A stretch of DNA of 64,000 nt from contig NZ_JACIIV010000020.1 in NCBI RefSeq assembly GCF_014205635.1, positions 1-64,000 of the forward strand, in the 5' to 3' direction. The notes under the pieces are model-generated. The model ran no database searches and was not told the origin of the DNA. It worked only from the letters and a program-made list of their open reading frames with translations. This document shows, piece by piece, positions 45,153 to 54,395 of this stretch (position 1 is the first letter of the stretch; every line of letters starts with the position of its first letter). The DNA comes from Polymorphobacter multimanifer. GTDB taxonomy: Bacteria; Pseudomonadota; Alphaproteobacteria; Sphingomonadales; Sphingomonadaceae. A program made the translations under genes and the position numbers.

Positions 45153-46693
45153 CCGAAATTCCTCGTGATGCGGGCCGGGCCGGCACCGCGATCCCACGCG
45201 GCAAGGCGAAAAGCGCTTCGGGGCTGGTGCTTCGCAGTGGTGCTTCGATGGTCGCCGCGCGCCTTGTGCGAACCTTGCTGACGGTTGCCGGCATGGTCGT
45301 TCTGGCGCGGCTGCTCACGCCTGCGGAATTCGGCGTGGTGGCCCTCACCACCACGCTGACCGTCCTGTCGCTCGTCATCGTCGAGGGCGCGATCGACCTG
45401 CCCTCGCTTCGGCACACCGAAATGACCCGCGATGCGATGCGGAGCATGATCTGGACGACGCTATTGTTCATGATGCCCCTTGCGGCGGCGATCTTCGCGG
45501 TGGCCCCGATGATCGAACGGGCGCTGGGGATTCCGCAGCTGGCAACCGCGCTGCGCGCCGTCCTCCCGGTGATGCTGCTGCAGACGTTCTTTGTCGCCGG
45601 AAGCTCGGTCCTGCGGCTGCAGCACCGGTTCAACACCGTGGCGATCGTGTCGATCGCTTCGGTGGCGGTGTATCTGGTGACGGCGGTTGTGCTGGCGCTG
45701 CTGGATGTCGGCCTGTGGAGCATCATCATCGCGCAGAATGTGTCGGTGCTCTTCACGGTGGTGCTGCTGGCACGGCTGACGTCGATCGACCTGCGCTGGC
45801 CGAAACGCCTGTCGCTCGCCGCCGTCGGGCAGGTCGGCGCCTATGGTGTGAGCTCGAGGGTGCTTGCCTGGTTCTGGTCCTCGATCGACACGATCGCTGT
45901 CGGTGCGGCACTCGGGCCGGCCGCCGTCGGCATCTATACGCGGGCCTACAACATCACGATCCAGTTCAAGGAGCCGTTCGTGGCGCTCGACGCGCCGACG
46001 CGGCAGGGGCTGATCGCGGTGCGCAAGCGCGACGGCAATGTCGTTGCCCAGGCGGTGGTGATGCTGCGCCTGCTGACGATCGCGACCGCCAGCGCTGCGG
46101 CGATCTGCGTCGTGTTGCGCGAACCGATCATCCTGATCCTTCTGGGCGACCAGTGGCAGGCGGCCGCGCCGGTTCTGGCGATCCTCATCCTCGGGCTGCC
46201 GGCGCGGATCGCACTCAATTTCTTCGATGCCCTGGCAGCGACCACCGGGTCCATGCCGAACATGATGTTGCGCCACGCCATCCTGTGCGTGGTCATGGGG
46301 GGCGGCGTATATCTGGCTGCGCCCCATGGCATTGCTGCCGTGGCCGGCGTCGTCTGCGCGGCGCTGTATCTTGCCTTGCTGCTCCCGGCGCGGGCCAAGG
46401 AGCGCACGTTGACGGGCGGCAGGCTGGCGCTGCTGGGCGCGATGGCCCCCGGGCTCGGCCTTGGCGCGGCCCTGCTGGCGCTGGGCGAATATGCGCTTGT
46501 GCCGCTGGCCGATGGCGGTTTGTTGGCGACGCTTGCCTATACGCTGCCGGCCTATGGCTTGCTGGCATTGGCGATTGCCGCTTTCCTGCCCGACCGCTGG
46601 TTGCCGATCCAGTTGCGCACTGCGCGAGCGGCGTTGTGGCACCGGACTGCCGACAGGTTTCAATCGATCAAGAAGACAGAAGAGCGGGGATAG
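45149..46693 (+). CDS. Lipopolysaccharide/exopolysaccharide flippase (Wzx, MOP superfamily)
   Basis: A 514-residue protein with about 13-14 membrane helices. It begins with SGLVLRSGASMVAARLVRTLLTVAGMVVLARLLTPAEFGVVAL, the classic Polysacc_synt_3/Wzx opening. SRVLAWFWSSIDTIAVGAALG near residue 240 marks the second bundle. It would flip undecaprenyl-linked repeat units to the periplasm for the adjacent Wzy. Start 45149 overlaps the ligase stop by four bases. Confidence 0.9.
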   Translation: MTEIPRDAGRAGTAIPRGKAKSASGLVLRSGASMVAARLVRTLLTVAGMVVLARLLTPAEFGVVALTTTLTVLSLVIVEGAIDLPSLRHTEMTRDAMRSMIWTTLLFMMPLAAAIFAVAPMIERALGIPQLATALRAVLPVMLLQTFFVAGSSVLRLQHRFNTVAIVSIASVAVYLVTAVVLALLDVGLWSIIIAQNVSVLFTVVLLARLTSIDLRWPKRLSLAAVGQVGAYGVSSRVLAWFWSSIDTIAVGAALGPAAVGIYTRAYNITIQFKEPFVALDAPTRQGLIAVRKRDGNVVAQAVVMLRLLTIATASAAAICVVLREPIILILLGDQWQAAAPVLAILILGLPARIALNFFDALAATTGSMPNMMLRHAILCVVMGGGVYLAAPHGIAAVAGVVCAALYLALLLPARAKERTLTGGRLALLGAMAPGLGLGAALLALGEYALVPLADGGLLATLAYTLPAYGLLALAIAAFLPDRWLPIQLRTARAALWHRTADRFQSIKKTEERG

Positions 46694-46697
46694 CCGA

Positions 46698-47456
46698 ATG
46701 CGTGCATATTTTTCCAAGAAGCTGATCAACGTCGGCACGAAATTGTCCCCGACGCTGAATGACCTTGCCTGGCTGATCCCCGATGCGACAGCTGCGGAAC
46801 GTCGCGTCATCGAGATTGCATCGGCCTACACCTCGACCAACCCGCCTGCGCAATGGGCATTCATCCAGGCCATCAAGATGGTCGAGCGCGCCGGCCTGGA
46901 GGGCGACATTGTCGAGTGCGGCGTCTGGAAGGGCGGCAATCTCATCATTGCGGGACTGATGCGGCAGCAGCTTGGCTTCAAACGGGAGATCTGGGGCTAT
47001 GACACGTTTGCGGGAATGACCGCGCCGACCGAGAATGATGTGAAGCCGGGCTTTGCGGTCGATGCGAGCAAGAAGTTCGCGGCCTTGAACTCGGGCGCTG
47101 TGACCGACTGGTGTTTCGTGCCGATCGAGAAGGTTGTCGAAGCGTATCGGTCGTGTGTCGGTGATGTCGCGGTGAAGCTCGTCAAGGGCCGCGTCGAGGA
47201 CACACTGCTCGATCCCGCCAATCTTCCGGAGAAGATCAGCATTCTGCGGCTCGACACCGACTTTTACGAAAGCACCAAGCTGGAGCTCGAGATCCTGTAT
47301 CCGCGCCTGCAGCCCGGAGGCGTCATGATCATCGACGATTATGGTGTTTGGGCTGGGTCCCGCAAGGCCGTGGACGAGTATTTCGGCGCCGACAAACCTT
47401 GGCTGCACTATGTCAATCGCGGTGTGCGGCTGGCGATCAAACCACAGGATCATTGA
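46698..47456 (+). CDS. TylF/MycF-type O-methyltransferase
   Basis: A 252-residue class I methyltransferase of the macrocin O-methyltransferase family. Features are LEGDIVECGVWKGGNLIIAGL, IWGYDTFAGM, LRLDTDFYESTKLELEILYPRLQPGGVMIIDDYG. The DTD and DDYG acidic residues correspond to the Mg2+ site. Family members methylate sugar hydroxyls, so it probably methylates a residue of the polymer or its end. It lies four bases after the flippase gene. Confidence 0.87.
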   Translation: MRAYFSKKLINVGTKLSPTLNDLAWLIPDATAAERRVIEIASAYTSTNPPAQWAFIQAIKMVERAGLEGDIVECGVWKGGNLIIAGLMRQQLGFKREIWGYDTFAGMTAPTENDVKPGFAVDASKKFAALNSGAVTDWCFVPIEKVVEAYRSCVGDVAVKLVKGRVEDTLLDPANLPEKISILRLDTDFYESTKLELEILYPRLQPGGVMIIDDYGVWAGSRKAVDEYFGADKPWLHYVNRGVRLAIKPQDH

Positions 47457-48749
47457 ATGGCGACGCCGAATGCCGCAGCAACCGACATCATCCTGGTCAC
47501 CAAGACTGCAACCCAGAACCAGGGCAACCAGGCGTTGTCGATCGCGTGGCGCGATTTTCTGACCGAGCGCTTCCCCGGACATGCCGTTCGGCCTGTCGAG
47601 CGCGCGCCGGCGTATCTGAAGCGCTATCGCGCGCGCTTCTTTGCAAAGGCTGCCGACCCGGTTGCAGCGTTCGACAAGGTTGCCCATCGGCTGGTGGCGC
47701 AGATCCCGCGAAGCGTGCCCCGGCCGCCGATCGATGCCGAGATTCGGCACGATGGTCGCATCCGTCAGGTCGTCCGTTTTCGGCAGGTCCGGCGATTGCT
47801 GTCGTTGCGCAGTCGCCTCGCCGGTCTTGGATTGGCGAAGCGCGCCTATTTCCAGCGCCTTGCATTGTTTCCCGGAACAGCGCTTGTCGTTGTCAATCCG
47901 GCCGGCGAGTTTCAGTCCGACGCCACCGACACAGCGATCGCCTACCTGCTCGAAGTGCGGTGCGCACAATTGCTCGGCATTCCGACGGCGATGGTCAACC
48001 TGAGCTTCGAAGTGGAAGACGAGACCGTTTGCCGGTTGTCGGCCTTTGTGCTCGACCAATGTGCGTTGCTCGAATTCCGCGACAGCGAAAGCAGCACCCG
48101 ATATGCGGCGGCTGGCGGCCGGGCCAAGCCACTCGTGCTGCCGGACGCGGCGCTGCTGACGCCGCCGCTTCTGCCGGTGAGCGATCCGGCTTCACGCGCG
48201 CCGATGGCACTTGCCATCAATGGACTGCAGGTACACCAGGCCGGGCTGGAGCCCGAATGGCGGGCGTTGCTCGTGCGCCTGGCCGAAGCCGGCCACCATC
48301 CCGTGCTGACCAGCAACGAATGGTCGACCGACGAGCCTTTCTGGAAGCCGCTGCTCGCCGATCGCAAGATCACTGCCGTGGGCCAGAGCGCCGACTATCG
48401 CGCCTATATGGCGCTGCTCGGCACCTTTGACGTGGTGGTGAGCAGCAGGCTCCACACATGTGTGCTGGCGATCCTGGCGGGGAGTGTTGTCGTGCCGGTC
48501 GAGTCGGGCACCTTCAAGCTGACCGGGTTCTTCCGTCAGGCCGGTTTCGACGCCCAGCCGATCCGGCTCGGCAGTGATGGGTGGCAGGATGCCATCCTGG
48601 CCAGGATTGCCGAGATCAGGAACGACCGGGCCACGGCGCTTGCGCAACAGACAGGATGCCGTGATGCCGCCCGTCACCAGCTTCGTGCCAGCCTTGACGC
48701 CGCCTTTGCCGGGCTGGGGATCGACGTTCAGTCCGGATCGGCGAAGTGA
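47457..48749 (+). CDS. Polysaccharide pyruvyl transferase family protein
   Basis: A 430-residue GT-B-like protein of the PS_pyruv_trans family. N-terminal TKTATQNQGNQALSIAWRDFL and C-terminal FDVVVSSRLHTCVLAILAGSVVVPVES match the usual ends, the second including the His/Arg active-site region. It would add pyruvate ketals from phosphoenolpyruvate to sugar residues. It starts immediately after the methyltransferase stop. Its 3' end overlaps the convergent nitroreductase-like gene by 22 bases. Confidence 0.85.
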   Translation: MATPNAAATDIILVTKTATQNQGNQALSIAWRDFLTERFPGHAVRPVERAPAYLKRYRARFFAKAADPVAAFDKVAHRLVAQIPRSVPRPPIDAEIRHDGRIRQVVRFRQVRRLLSLRSRLAGLGLAKRAYFQRLALFPGTALVVVNPAGEFQSDATDTAIAYLLEVRCAQLLGIPTAMVNLSFEVEDETVCRLSAFVLDQCALLEFRDSESSTRYAAAGGRAKPLVLPDAALLTPPLLPVSDPASRAPMALAINGLQVHQAGLEPEWRALLVRLAEAGHHPVLTSNEWSTDEPFWKPLLADRKITAVGQSADYRAYMALLGTFDVVVSSRLHTCVLAILAGSVVVPVESGTFKLTGFFRQAGFDAQPIRLGSDGWQDAILARIAEIRNDRATALAQQTGCRDAARHQLRASLDAAFAGLGIDVQSGSAK

Positions 48750-49927
48750 TTATAGCGTCTGAGCGCGGCGAGCGGCAATTTCTGCGAATAGGGCACGCGC
48801 TCTTCCGCGTCGGGATAGCCGATGGCCAGGCACATCACCGCGCGCTCCCAGGGCGGAAGCCCGAGGGTTTCGGCCATGCGTCGCTCGGTATCGGCATAGT
48901 CGGGGAAGTTGACGCAGCAGCTCGAAACCCCCTGCACTTCGAGCGCATAGATCAGCGACATCGCGGAGAGGCAGCCGTCGATATAGGGAATGTGCCGGTC
49001 GCGCTCGAAGCGGAAGGCTTCGAACTTTCCGATGATCACCAGAAAGCAGGGAATCTGGTGCAGCCAGCCGGGGGTTCCCTTGGGGATGGCACCCACACGG
49101 GCAACGGCTTCCGGCGTGTCGAACACCTCGAAGCGGAAGGGCTGGCGGTTGCATGCAGTGGGCGAGAAACCGGCGACGTCGACGGCGCGGTCGATGACGG
49201 CGCGGGGCACCGGGCGATCGTCGAACCAGCGCACCGAGCGGCGGTGGAGCGCCAGGGCTTCCATCGCCTCGATGGTCGGCAGGCCCGCCGACGTGCCGCG
49301 CTTGAAGGGCGTGCGGTTCTGCTCGTCGGCCAGCCGCGCCGCTTCACGTGCGACCACCGCCTCATAGGCGGTGCGGGCCCGCGCCACGATCGGGTGATTG
49401 TCGACGCGGCCGAAATACTCCTGCAGGATCTGGTCCGCCCATTGCAGCGAGACGATGTCCGCGGACTGGTTTTCCTGCGCGCGGGCAAGGCAGTCCCCGA
49501 AGGCGCGAACGGTCTCCTCGATCATGGCAAGCGCGAACAGCGGCCGCGCCGGCTTCATGATGAGCCCCTTCTCGATCCGGTGGACGTTGCGGCGAAGCAT
49601 GTAGAGGTTGCCGCGCCCTGCATAGACATCGGCGACATGCCGCGCCCGTGCGGCCAGCACGGCGCGGTGCTCGCGGTCGAACTCGCGCGAGAAGAGCGTG
49701 TAGTGCAGGCCGGACAGCACGCCGCTGCGTGCGGTCAGGGCGAGCAGCCCGGCTTCGAAACTGTGCCACCGGCGGCCGAGGTCGGAAGCATTGAAGCGAA
49801 GGCGATAGCCGCGCAGCCAGTCATAGGCGCCGGTCGGCAAGATGCTGTGGAGGATGCGGCGTCCGCCGCGCCGACCATAGATCCGCGATGCTTCCTCGGC
49901 AGCGAGGAGATCAGTCTGCAGTTTCAT
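48728..49927 (-). CDS. Nitroreductase-family protein with a long N-terminal domain
   Basis: A 399-residue protein. The C-terminal half (about 215-399) is an FMN-type nitroreductase domain with ALHRRSVRWFDDRPVP, FSPTACNRQPFRFEVF and LSAMSLIYALEVQGVSSCC. The N-terminal half contains LRRNVHRIEKGLIMKPARPLFA, a pattern I associate with nitroreductase proteins in polysaccharide loci. It is the only minus-strand gene in this part of the locus. A redox step on a sugar or a carrier lipid is possible; the role is unknown. Start 49927 follows GAGGA. Confidence 0.8.
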   Translation of the reverse strand: MKLQTDLLAAEEASRIYGRRGGRRILHSILPTGAYDWLRGYRLRFNASDLGRRWHSFEAGLLALTARSGVLSGLHYTLFSREFDREHRAVLAARARHVADVYAGRGNLYMLRRNVHRIEKGLIMKPARPLFALAMIEETVRAFGDCLARAQENQSADIVSLQWADQILQEYFGRVDNHPIVARARTAYEAVVAREAARLADEQNRTPFKRGTSAGLPTIEAMEALALHRRSVRWFDDRPVPRAVIDRAVDVAGFSPTACNRQPFRFEVFDTPEAVARVGAIPKGTPGWLHQIPCFLVIIGKFEAFRFERDRHIPYIDGCLSAMSLIYALEVQGVSSCCVNFPDYADTERRMAETLGLPPWERAVMCLAIGYPDAEERVPYSQKLPLAALRRYNHFADPD

Positions 49928-50043
49928 GAAGGGTCCTCGGATGATGATGTCGAATGCGGGGGTCGCAAGCGGCACGGGCCGGGGAGCAACTTAACTTCTA
50001 TTGGTTTTCGCCGTGTGAACAAGGCTGCTGGCGGGAGGCGGAA

Positions 50044-51165
50044 ATGTCGAAAGTTCTGCTGATTGCGTCGTTCGCGCCCTCGCTGGTGAACTTTCGCGGG
50101 CCGTTGATCCGGGCGCTGGTGGGGCTCGGCCATGAGGTTCATGTGGCAGCACCCGGCGTTCGGGCGATCATCGCGGCATCGGAGCTTGCGTCGATCGTGA
50201 CTGCGCATGACACGCCCGTCGATCGAACCGGCACCGGGCTGATGGCGAACCTCCGGGAGATTGCCGTTTATCGGCAGCTGATCCGCCGCATCCGGCCGGC
50301 GCATGTGCTTTGCTACACCATCAAGCCGGTCGTGCTCGGCACGCTGGCTGCGCGGCTGGAACGCGTGCCCCACCGGACGGCGCTGCTCACCGGGCTGGGC
50401 TATGTGTTCGAAAGCGCGTCGCTGCGGGCACGGATGATCCGGCTGGCGATCTCGCCGCTGTACCGCGCTGCACTGGGGGGTGCTGAAATGGTCATCTTCC
50501 AGAACCCCGACGATGAAGCCACGCTGCGGCGGCTGCGGCTGGTGGCGCCGGCGCAGCGGAGCATCGTTGTCAGCGGGTCGGGGATCGATCTCGAGCGGTT
50601 CCTGCCGGTGCCGCTTGCCGAAGGTCGCGTTGTGCTGCTGATTGCACGACTGGTGAAGGCCAAGGGCATCTTGGACTTCGTGGCGGCCGCCCGCATCGTC
50701 CGCAGCAGGGATCCGCGGATCGTGTTCCGCCTCGCGGGCTGGTTCGATGATGCCAATCCCGTTGCCATCTCGCGGTCCGAGGTTGCGGAATGGGTGCGCG
50801 AGGGGACGATCGAGTATCTCGGCGCGCTGGAGGATGTTCGTCCGGCGCTGGCCGCCTGTACGGTGTTCTGCCTGCCCTCCTATTATGAAGGGACGCCGCG
50901 GACGGTGCTGGAGGCGCTGGCCACCGGCCGCCCGATCGTGACCACCGATGTGCCCGGATGCCGCGAGACGGTGCGCGACGGCTGGAATGGCTATCTGGTG
51001 CCGCCGCACGATCCGGCCGGGCTTGCCGACGCCATCCTGAAGCTGCTCGGCGACCGGGCGGAAACCGAGCGGATGGCGGACGCAAGCCTGAGCTATGCGC
51101 GGGATCGCTACGACGTGAACAAGGTGAATGCCGACATGGTCGAGGGCATGGGGCTGGCGGCATGA
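50044..51165 (+). CDS. Glycosyltransferase family 4 protein
   Basis: A 373-residue GT-B retaining glycosyltransferase. The N-terminal acceptor domain starts KVLLIASFAPSLVNFRGPLI. The donor domain has VVLLIARLVKAKGILDFVAAA and SYYEGTPRTVLEALATGRPIV, the E-x7-E region. It is similar to N-acetylgalactosaminyl-diphosphoundecaprenol-type enzymes such as PglA. The start has GGGAGGCGGAA in front. It overlaps the phosphosugar transferase gene by ATGA, as PglA and PglC genes often are linked. Confidence 0.88.
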   Translation: MSKVLLIASFAPSLVNFRGPLIRALVGLGHEVHVAAPGVRAIIAASELASIVTAHDTPVDRTGTGLMANLREIAVYRQLIRRIRPAHVLCYTIKPVVLGTLAARLERVPHRTALLTGLGYVFESASLRARMIRLAISPLYRAALGGAEMVIFQNPDDEATLRRLRLVAPAQRSIVVSGSGIDLERFLPVPLAEGRVVLLIARLVKAKGILDFVAAARIVRSRDPRIVFRLAGWFDDANPVAISRSEVAEWVREGTIEYLGALEDVRPALAACTVFCLPSYYEGTPRTVLEALATGRPIVTTDVPGCRETVRDGWNGYLVPPHDPAGLADAILKLLGDRAETERMADASLSYARDRYDVNKVNADMVEGMGLAA

Positions 51166-51779
51166 AGCGCGCGTTCGATATCCTGGCAGCGCTGGTTGGG
51201 CTCGTCGTGCTGTCCCCCGTGCTGGTGGCAGCGGCGGTGGCGATCCTCGTTTGCGATGGTCGCCCGGTGCTGTTCCGCCAGCCGCGCCCCGGGCGCCACG
51301 GCCGGATCTTCAGGATCGTGAAGTTTCGCACGATGACGGTCGCGTCCGGACCCGATACCGGCGACACGGCGCGGATCACGCGGCTGGGCCGGGTGCTGCG
51401 CTCGACGTCGATCGACGAATTGCCCGAGCTCTGGAACGTGCTGCTCGGCGACATGAGCATCGTCGGCCCTCGGCCGTTGCTGACGAGCTATCTGCCGCTC
51501 TATTCGGCAACCCAGGCGCGGCGCCACGAGGTGCGGCCGGGGCTGACCGGGCTGGCGCAGGTCAGTGGCCGCAATGGGCTCGGCTGGGACGAGAAATTCG
51601 CGCTCGATGTCTGGTATGTCGACAATCGATCGTTCCGCCTCGATCTGCGGATCGTCATGGCAACTGTCGGGCTGGTCGTGCGTCGCTCCAACGTCGATGC
51701 GAGCGGAGACCAGACGATGCCGGTGTTCACCGGCAACCAGACGACGCCGGTGTTCACCGGAGAGGGGCCCGAGCGGTGA
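51162..51779 (+). CDS. PglC/WcaJ-type undecaprenyl-phosphate sugar-1-phosphate transferase
   Basis: A 205-residue monotopic initiating transferase. It begins MKRAFDILAALVGLVVLSPV, the re-entrant membrane helix, followed by KFRTMTV, STSIDELPELWNVLLGDMSIVGPRP (with the catalytic Asp-Glu) and RHEVRPGLTGLAQVSGRN. The small size fits the PglC-type core without the extra helices of WcaJ. It would place the first sugar phosphate on the lipid carrier. The C-terminus carries a 27-base tandem duplication. Confidence 0.9.
   Translation: MKRAFDILAALVGLVVLSPVLVAAAVAILVCDGRPVLFRQPRPGRHGRIFRIVKFRTMTVASGPDTGDTARITRLGRVLRSTSIDELPELWNVLLGDMSIVGPRPLLTSYLPLYSATQARRHEVRPGLTGLAQVSGRNGLGWDEKFALDVWYVDNRSFRLDLRIVMATVGLVVRRSNVDASGDQTMPVFTGNQTTPVFTGEGPER
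51709..51762 (+). repeat. 27-bp tandem duplication inside the phosphosugar transferase gene
   Basis: Two units (51709-51735 and 51736-51762) encode QTMPVFTGN and QTTPVFTGE and differ at three or so bases. The duplication is in frame and lies in the variable C-terminal tail, so it should be tolerated. Confidence 0.75.
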
Positions 51780-52420
51780 CCGACATCTTCGTCTTCGGCG
51801 CCGGGGGCCATGCCAAGGTGGTGATCGAGGCGATCCGCGCCGCCATGCCGCACGCCGCGATCGGCGTTCTCGATGACGATCCCGGCAACCGGGGCCGGCG
51901 GCTTCTCGGTGTCGAGGTGGTGGGCGGGCGCGACCATGCCGTGGCGCACCCGCGGGTGCCGATCGTTCCGGCGATCGGTGACAACGGGGCACGATGGGCG
52001 GTGATGGAGTGGACGGCGGAGCAGGCGCTGACGCTGGCGACGGTCATCCACCCCGGCGCCATCGTCTCGCCGAGCGCGAGCATCGGCCCCGGGTGCGTGC
52101 TGGCGCCGGGAGCGATCGTCAATGCCGAGACGCGGCTGGGTCGCGGAACGATCGTCAACACCGGTGCCTCGGTCGACCATGACTGCATTGTCGGCGAGGC
52201 GGTGCATGTCGGACCCGGGGCGCGGATCTGTGGCGCGGTCCGCATCGGCGACCGGAGCCTGATCGGCGTGGGCGCAGTCGTCGTGCCCGGCATCGCCATC
52301 GGTGGGAGTTGCATTGTCGGCGCCGGGGCGGTCGTCATCCGCCCGGTTGCCGAAGGAACATGTGTCGTCGGAAATCCGGCATCTCTCTCAACAGGTCTTG
52401 AATCATGCACCAGACGTTAG
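51776..52420 (+). CDS. PglD-like sugar O/N-acyltransferase
   Basis: A 214-residue protein of the NeuD/PglD family. The N-terminal Rossmann-like domain starts FVFGAGGHAKVVIEAI. The C-terminal left-handed beta-helix of hexapeptide repeats (about 85-205) contains GASVDHDCIVGEAVHVGPGA, with the catalytic His in SVDHDC. PglD acetylates the 4-amino group of UDP-4-amino sugars. GTG 51776 overlaps the upstream stop; the 3' end overlaps the aminotransferase by 16 bases. Confidence 0.87.
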   Translation: MTDIFVFGAGGHAKVVIEAIRAAMPHAAIGVLDDDPGNRGRRLLGVEVVGGRDHAVAHPRVPIVPAIGDNGARWAVMEWTAEQALTLATVIHPGAIVSPSASIGPGCVLAPGAIVNAETRLGRGTIVNTGASVDHDCIVGEAVHVGPGARICGAVRIGDRSLIGVGAVVVPGIAIGGSCIVGAGAVVIRPVAEGTCVVGNPASLSTGLESCTRR

Positions 52421-53619
52421 CAATCGACGGCGGCGAGCCGCTCCGCACCCGTGGTTTTGCGCCCTGGCCGCATCATGGCGAGGATGAAGTGGCGGCGGCG
52501 GCCGCCGTGCTGCGCTCGGGCAAGGTCAACCAATGGACGGGGCAGGAGGTCCGCGGCTTCGAGGCCGATTATGCGGCAGCGCTCGACGTGCCGCATGCGA
52601 TCGCGCTCGCCAATGGCACGCTGGCGCTCGAACTCGCACTGCTCGCTTTCGGCATCGGGCCCGGCGACGAGGTGGTGACCACGGCGCGAACCTTCATTGC
52701 CTCGGCGAGTGCCGTCGTGATGCGCGGTGCGGTGCCGGTCATTGCCGATGTCGACATGGTCACGCAGAACATCACGCCGGAAACGATCGCCGCCTGCATC
52801 ACCCCCGCAACCCGCGCCATCATCGCCGTGCATCTGGCGGGCTGGCCCTGCGACATGCCGGCGATCATGGCGCTGGCCGAACGCCACGGGCTGATGGTCA
52901 TCGAGGATTGCGCGCAGGCGCATGGGGCTGCGATCAACGGCCGTGCGGTCGGCACCTTCGGTCATGCGGCGGCCTTCTCCTTCTGCCAGGACAAGATCAT
53001 GACGACGGCGGGTGAAGGCGGGCTGCTCGTGCTGCACGACCAGGCGGCGTTCGAGCGGGCATGGGCCTTCAAGGACCATGGAAAATCCCTGGCCGCGGTG
53101 TTCGGCAGGAGCCACCCGCCGGGGTTTCGCTGGTTGCACGAGAGTTTCGGCACCAACTGGCGGATGACCGAGATCCAGGCCGCCATCGGCCGCCTGCAGC
53201 TGGCCAAGCTGCCGGCATGGACGGCGCAGCGACAAGCCAATGCCGCGCGGCTCGACGCCGGGCTGGCGGGGCTGGCGGGCCTCCGGCTGGCGAAGCCGCC
53301 GCAGGGCATCGCGCATGCGCGGTACAAATATTATTGCTTCGCCCGCACCGAACGGCTGGCGCCGGGCTGGACCAACCAGCGCATCGCCGAAGCGGTGACC
53401 GCCGAGGGCATTCCATGCTTCACCGGCAGCTGCAGTGAAATCTATCTCGAAAAGGCCTTTGTCGATGCCGGCATCGGCCCGGCGCAGCGTCTGCCCGGCG
53501 CGATGCGGCTTGCCGACGAAAGCCTTACCCTGCTTGTCCATCCGACGCTGGACGAGGGCGACATGGATGAAAGCGCCGCCGCCATGGCCAAGGTCATGCA
53601 AGTGGCGACGGCCGCCTGA
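52405..53619 (+). CDS. DegT/DnrJ/EryC1 sugar aminotransferase (PglE-like)
   Basis: A 404-residue PLP-dependent aminotransferase. The PLP Lys is Lys197 in FCQDKIMTTAGEGG; ALANGTLALELAL and VIEDCAQAHGA hold the phosphate and ring-binding residues. It would convert a UDP-4-keto-6-deoxy sugar to the 4-amino sugar that the adjacent PglD-like enzyme acetylates. The N-terminus LAIDGGEPLRTRGFAPWP is longer than in PglE and resembles other DegT branches, such as those acting on perosamine or scyllo-inosose, so the substrate is not certain. Confidence 0.87.
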   Translation: MHQTLAIDGGEPLRTRGFAPWPHHGEDEVAAAAAVLRSGKVNQWTGQEVRGFEADYAAALDVPHAIALANGTLALELALLAFGIGPGDEVVTTARTFIASASAVVMRGAVPVIADVDMVTQNITPETIAACITPATRAIIAVHLAGWPCDMPAIMALAERHGLMVIEDCAQAHGAAINGRAVGTFGHAAAFSFCQDKIMTTAGEGGLLVLHDQAAFERAWAFKDHGKSLAAVFGRSHPPGFRWLHESFGTNWRMTEIQAAIGRLQLAKLPAWTAQRQANAARLDAGLAGLAGLRLAKPPQGIAHARYKYYCFARTERLAPGWTNQRIAEAVTAEGIPCFTGSCSEIYLEKAFVDAGIGPAQRLPGAMRLADESLTLLVHPTLDEGDMDESAAAMAKVMQVATAA

Positions 53620-53621
53620 CG

Positions 53622-54395
53622 ATGTTCGGCTGGTTCGCCCGTAGCCGCAACTCGCCGGCAGCGTCGCCGGCCATGCCGCCGGCGGTGCCCGACGACCTGC
53701 GCGTCTATGCGATCGGCGACATCCATGGCCGTGTCGACCTGCTCGAGGACATGCTGGCGATGATCACCGCCGATCATGCGGCCGAGCCGGTGCGCACCGA
53801 GGTGGTTTTCCTTGGCGACTATATCGACCGGGGGCCGGCATCGGCCGCAATCATCGAGCGGCTCGCCTCGCCGCTGCCGGACTTTGCCTCGTGGCGCTTT
53901 CTCGCCGGAAACCACGAGGACGCGATGTCGAGCGTCCTGGCCGGCAATTTCGAGCTGATGTCCGAGTGGATCGGCTATGGCGGGCTTGAAACGCTCGAGA
54001 GCTATGGAATCAGCCGTCGCGAGATGGCGGCGGGCGGCATCATCCTGGACAATGCCCTGTCGCGCATTCCGCCCCACCACCGGGCCTTTCTGGCAGCGCT
54101 GGAGCACCACGCCGTGATCGGCGACTATGTGTTTGTCCATGCCGGCATCCGGCCGGGAGTCGTGCTTGCCAGGCAGGACCGGCGCGACCTGCTCTCGATC
54201 CGGCAACCGTTTCTCGATGACGACCGCGATCATGGCTTCGTCGTGGTGCATGGTCACAGCATCAGCGACACTGTGGAGACACGGCACAATCGCATCGGCA
54301 TCGACACCGGCGCCTACCGCAGCGGACGGTTGACGGCATTGGTGCTTGAGGGCGCATCGCGGCGTCTGCTTCAGACAGGGACCGGGACAGGATGA
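53622..54395 (+). CDS. Metallophosphoesterase (PPP-type serine/threonine phosphatase-like)
   Basis: A 257-residue phosphatase with the complete metal-site motifs: AIGDIHGRVDLLEDM, FLGDYIDRGP and FLAGNHEDAM, and a distal VVHGHSISDT. These are bacterial PPP-family signatures. It lies two bases after the aminotransferase and overlaps the acyltransferase gene. It could act on phosphoproteins or on phosphorylated intermediates, including the tyrosine kinase system; neither is shown. Confidence 0.85.
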   Translation: MFGWFARSRNSPAASPAMPPAVPDDLRVYAIGDIHGRVDLLEDMLAMITADHAAEPVRTEVVFLGDYIDRGPASAAIIERLASPLPDFASWRFLAGNHEDAMSSVLAGNFELMSEWIGYGGLETLESYGISRREMAAGGIILDNALSRIPPHHRAFLAALEHHAVIGDYVFVHAGIRPGVVLARQDRRDLLSIRQPFLDDDRDHGFVVVHGHSISDTVETRHNRIGIDTGAYRSGRLTALVLEGASRRLLQTGTGTG

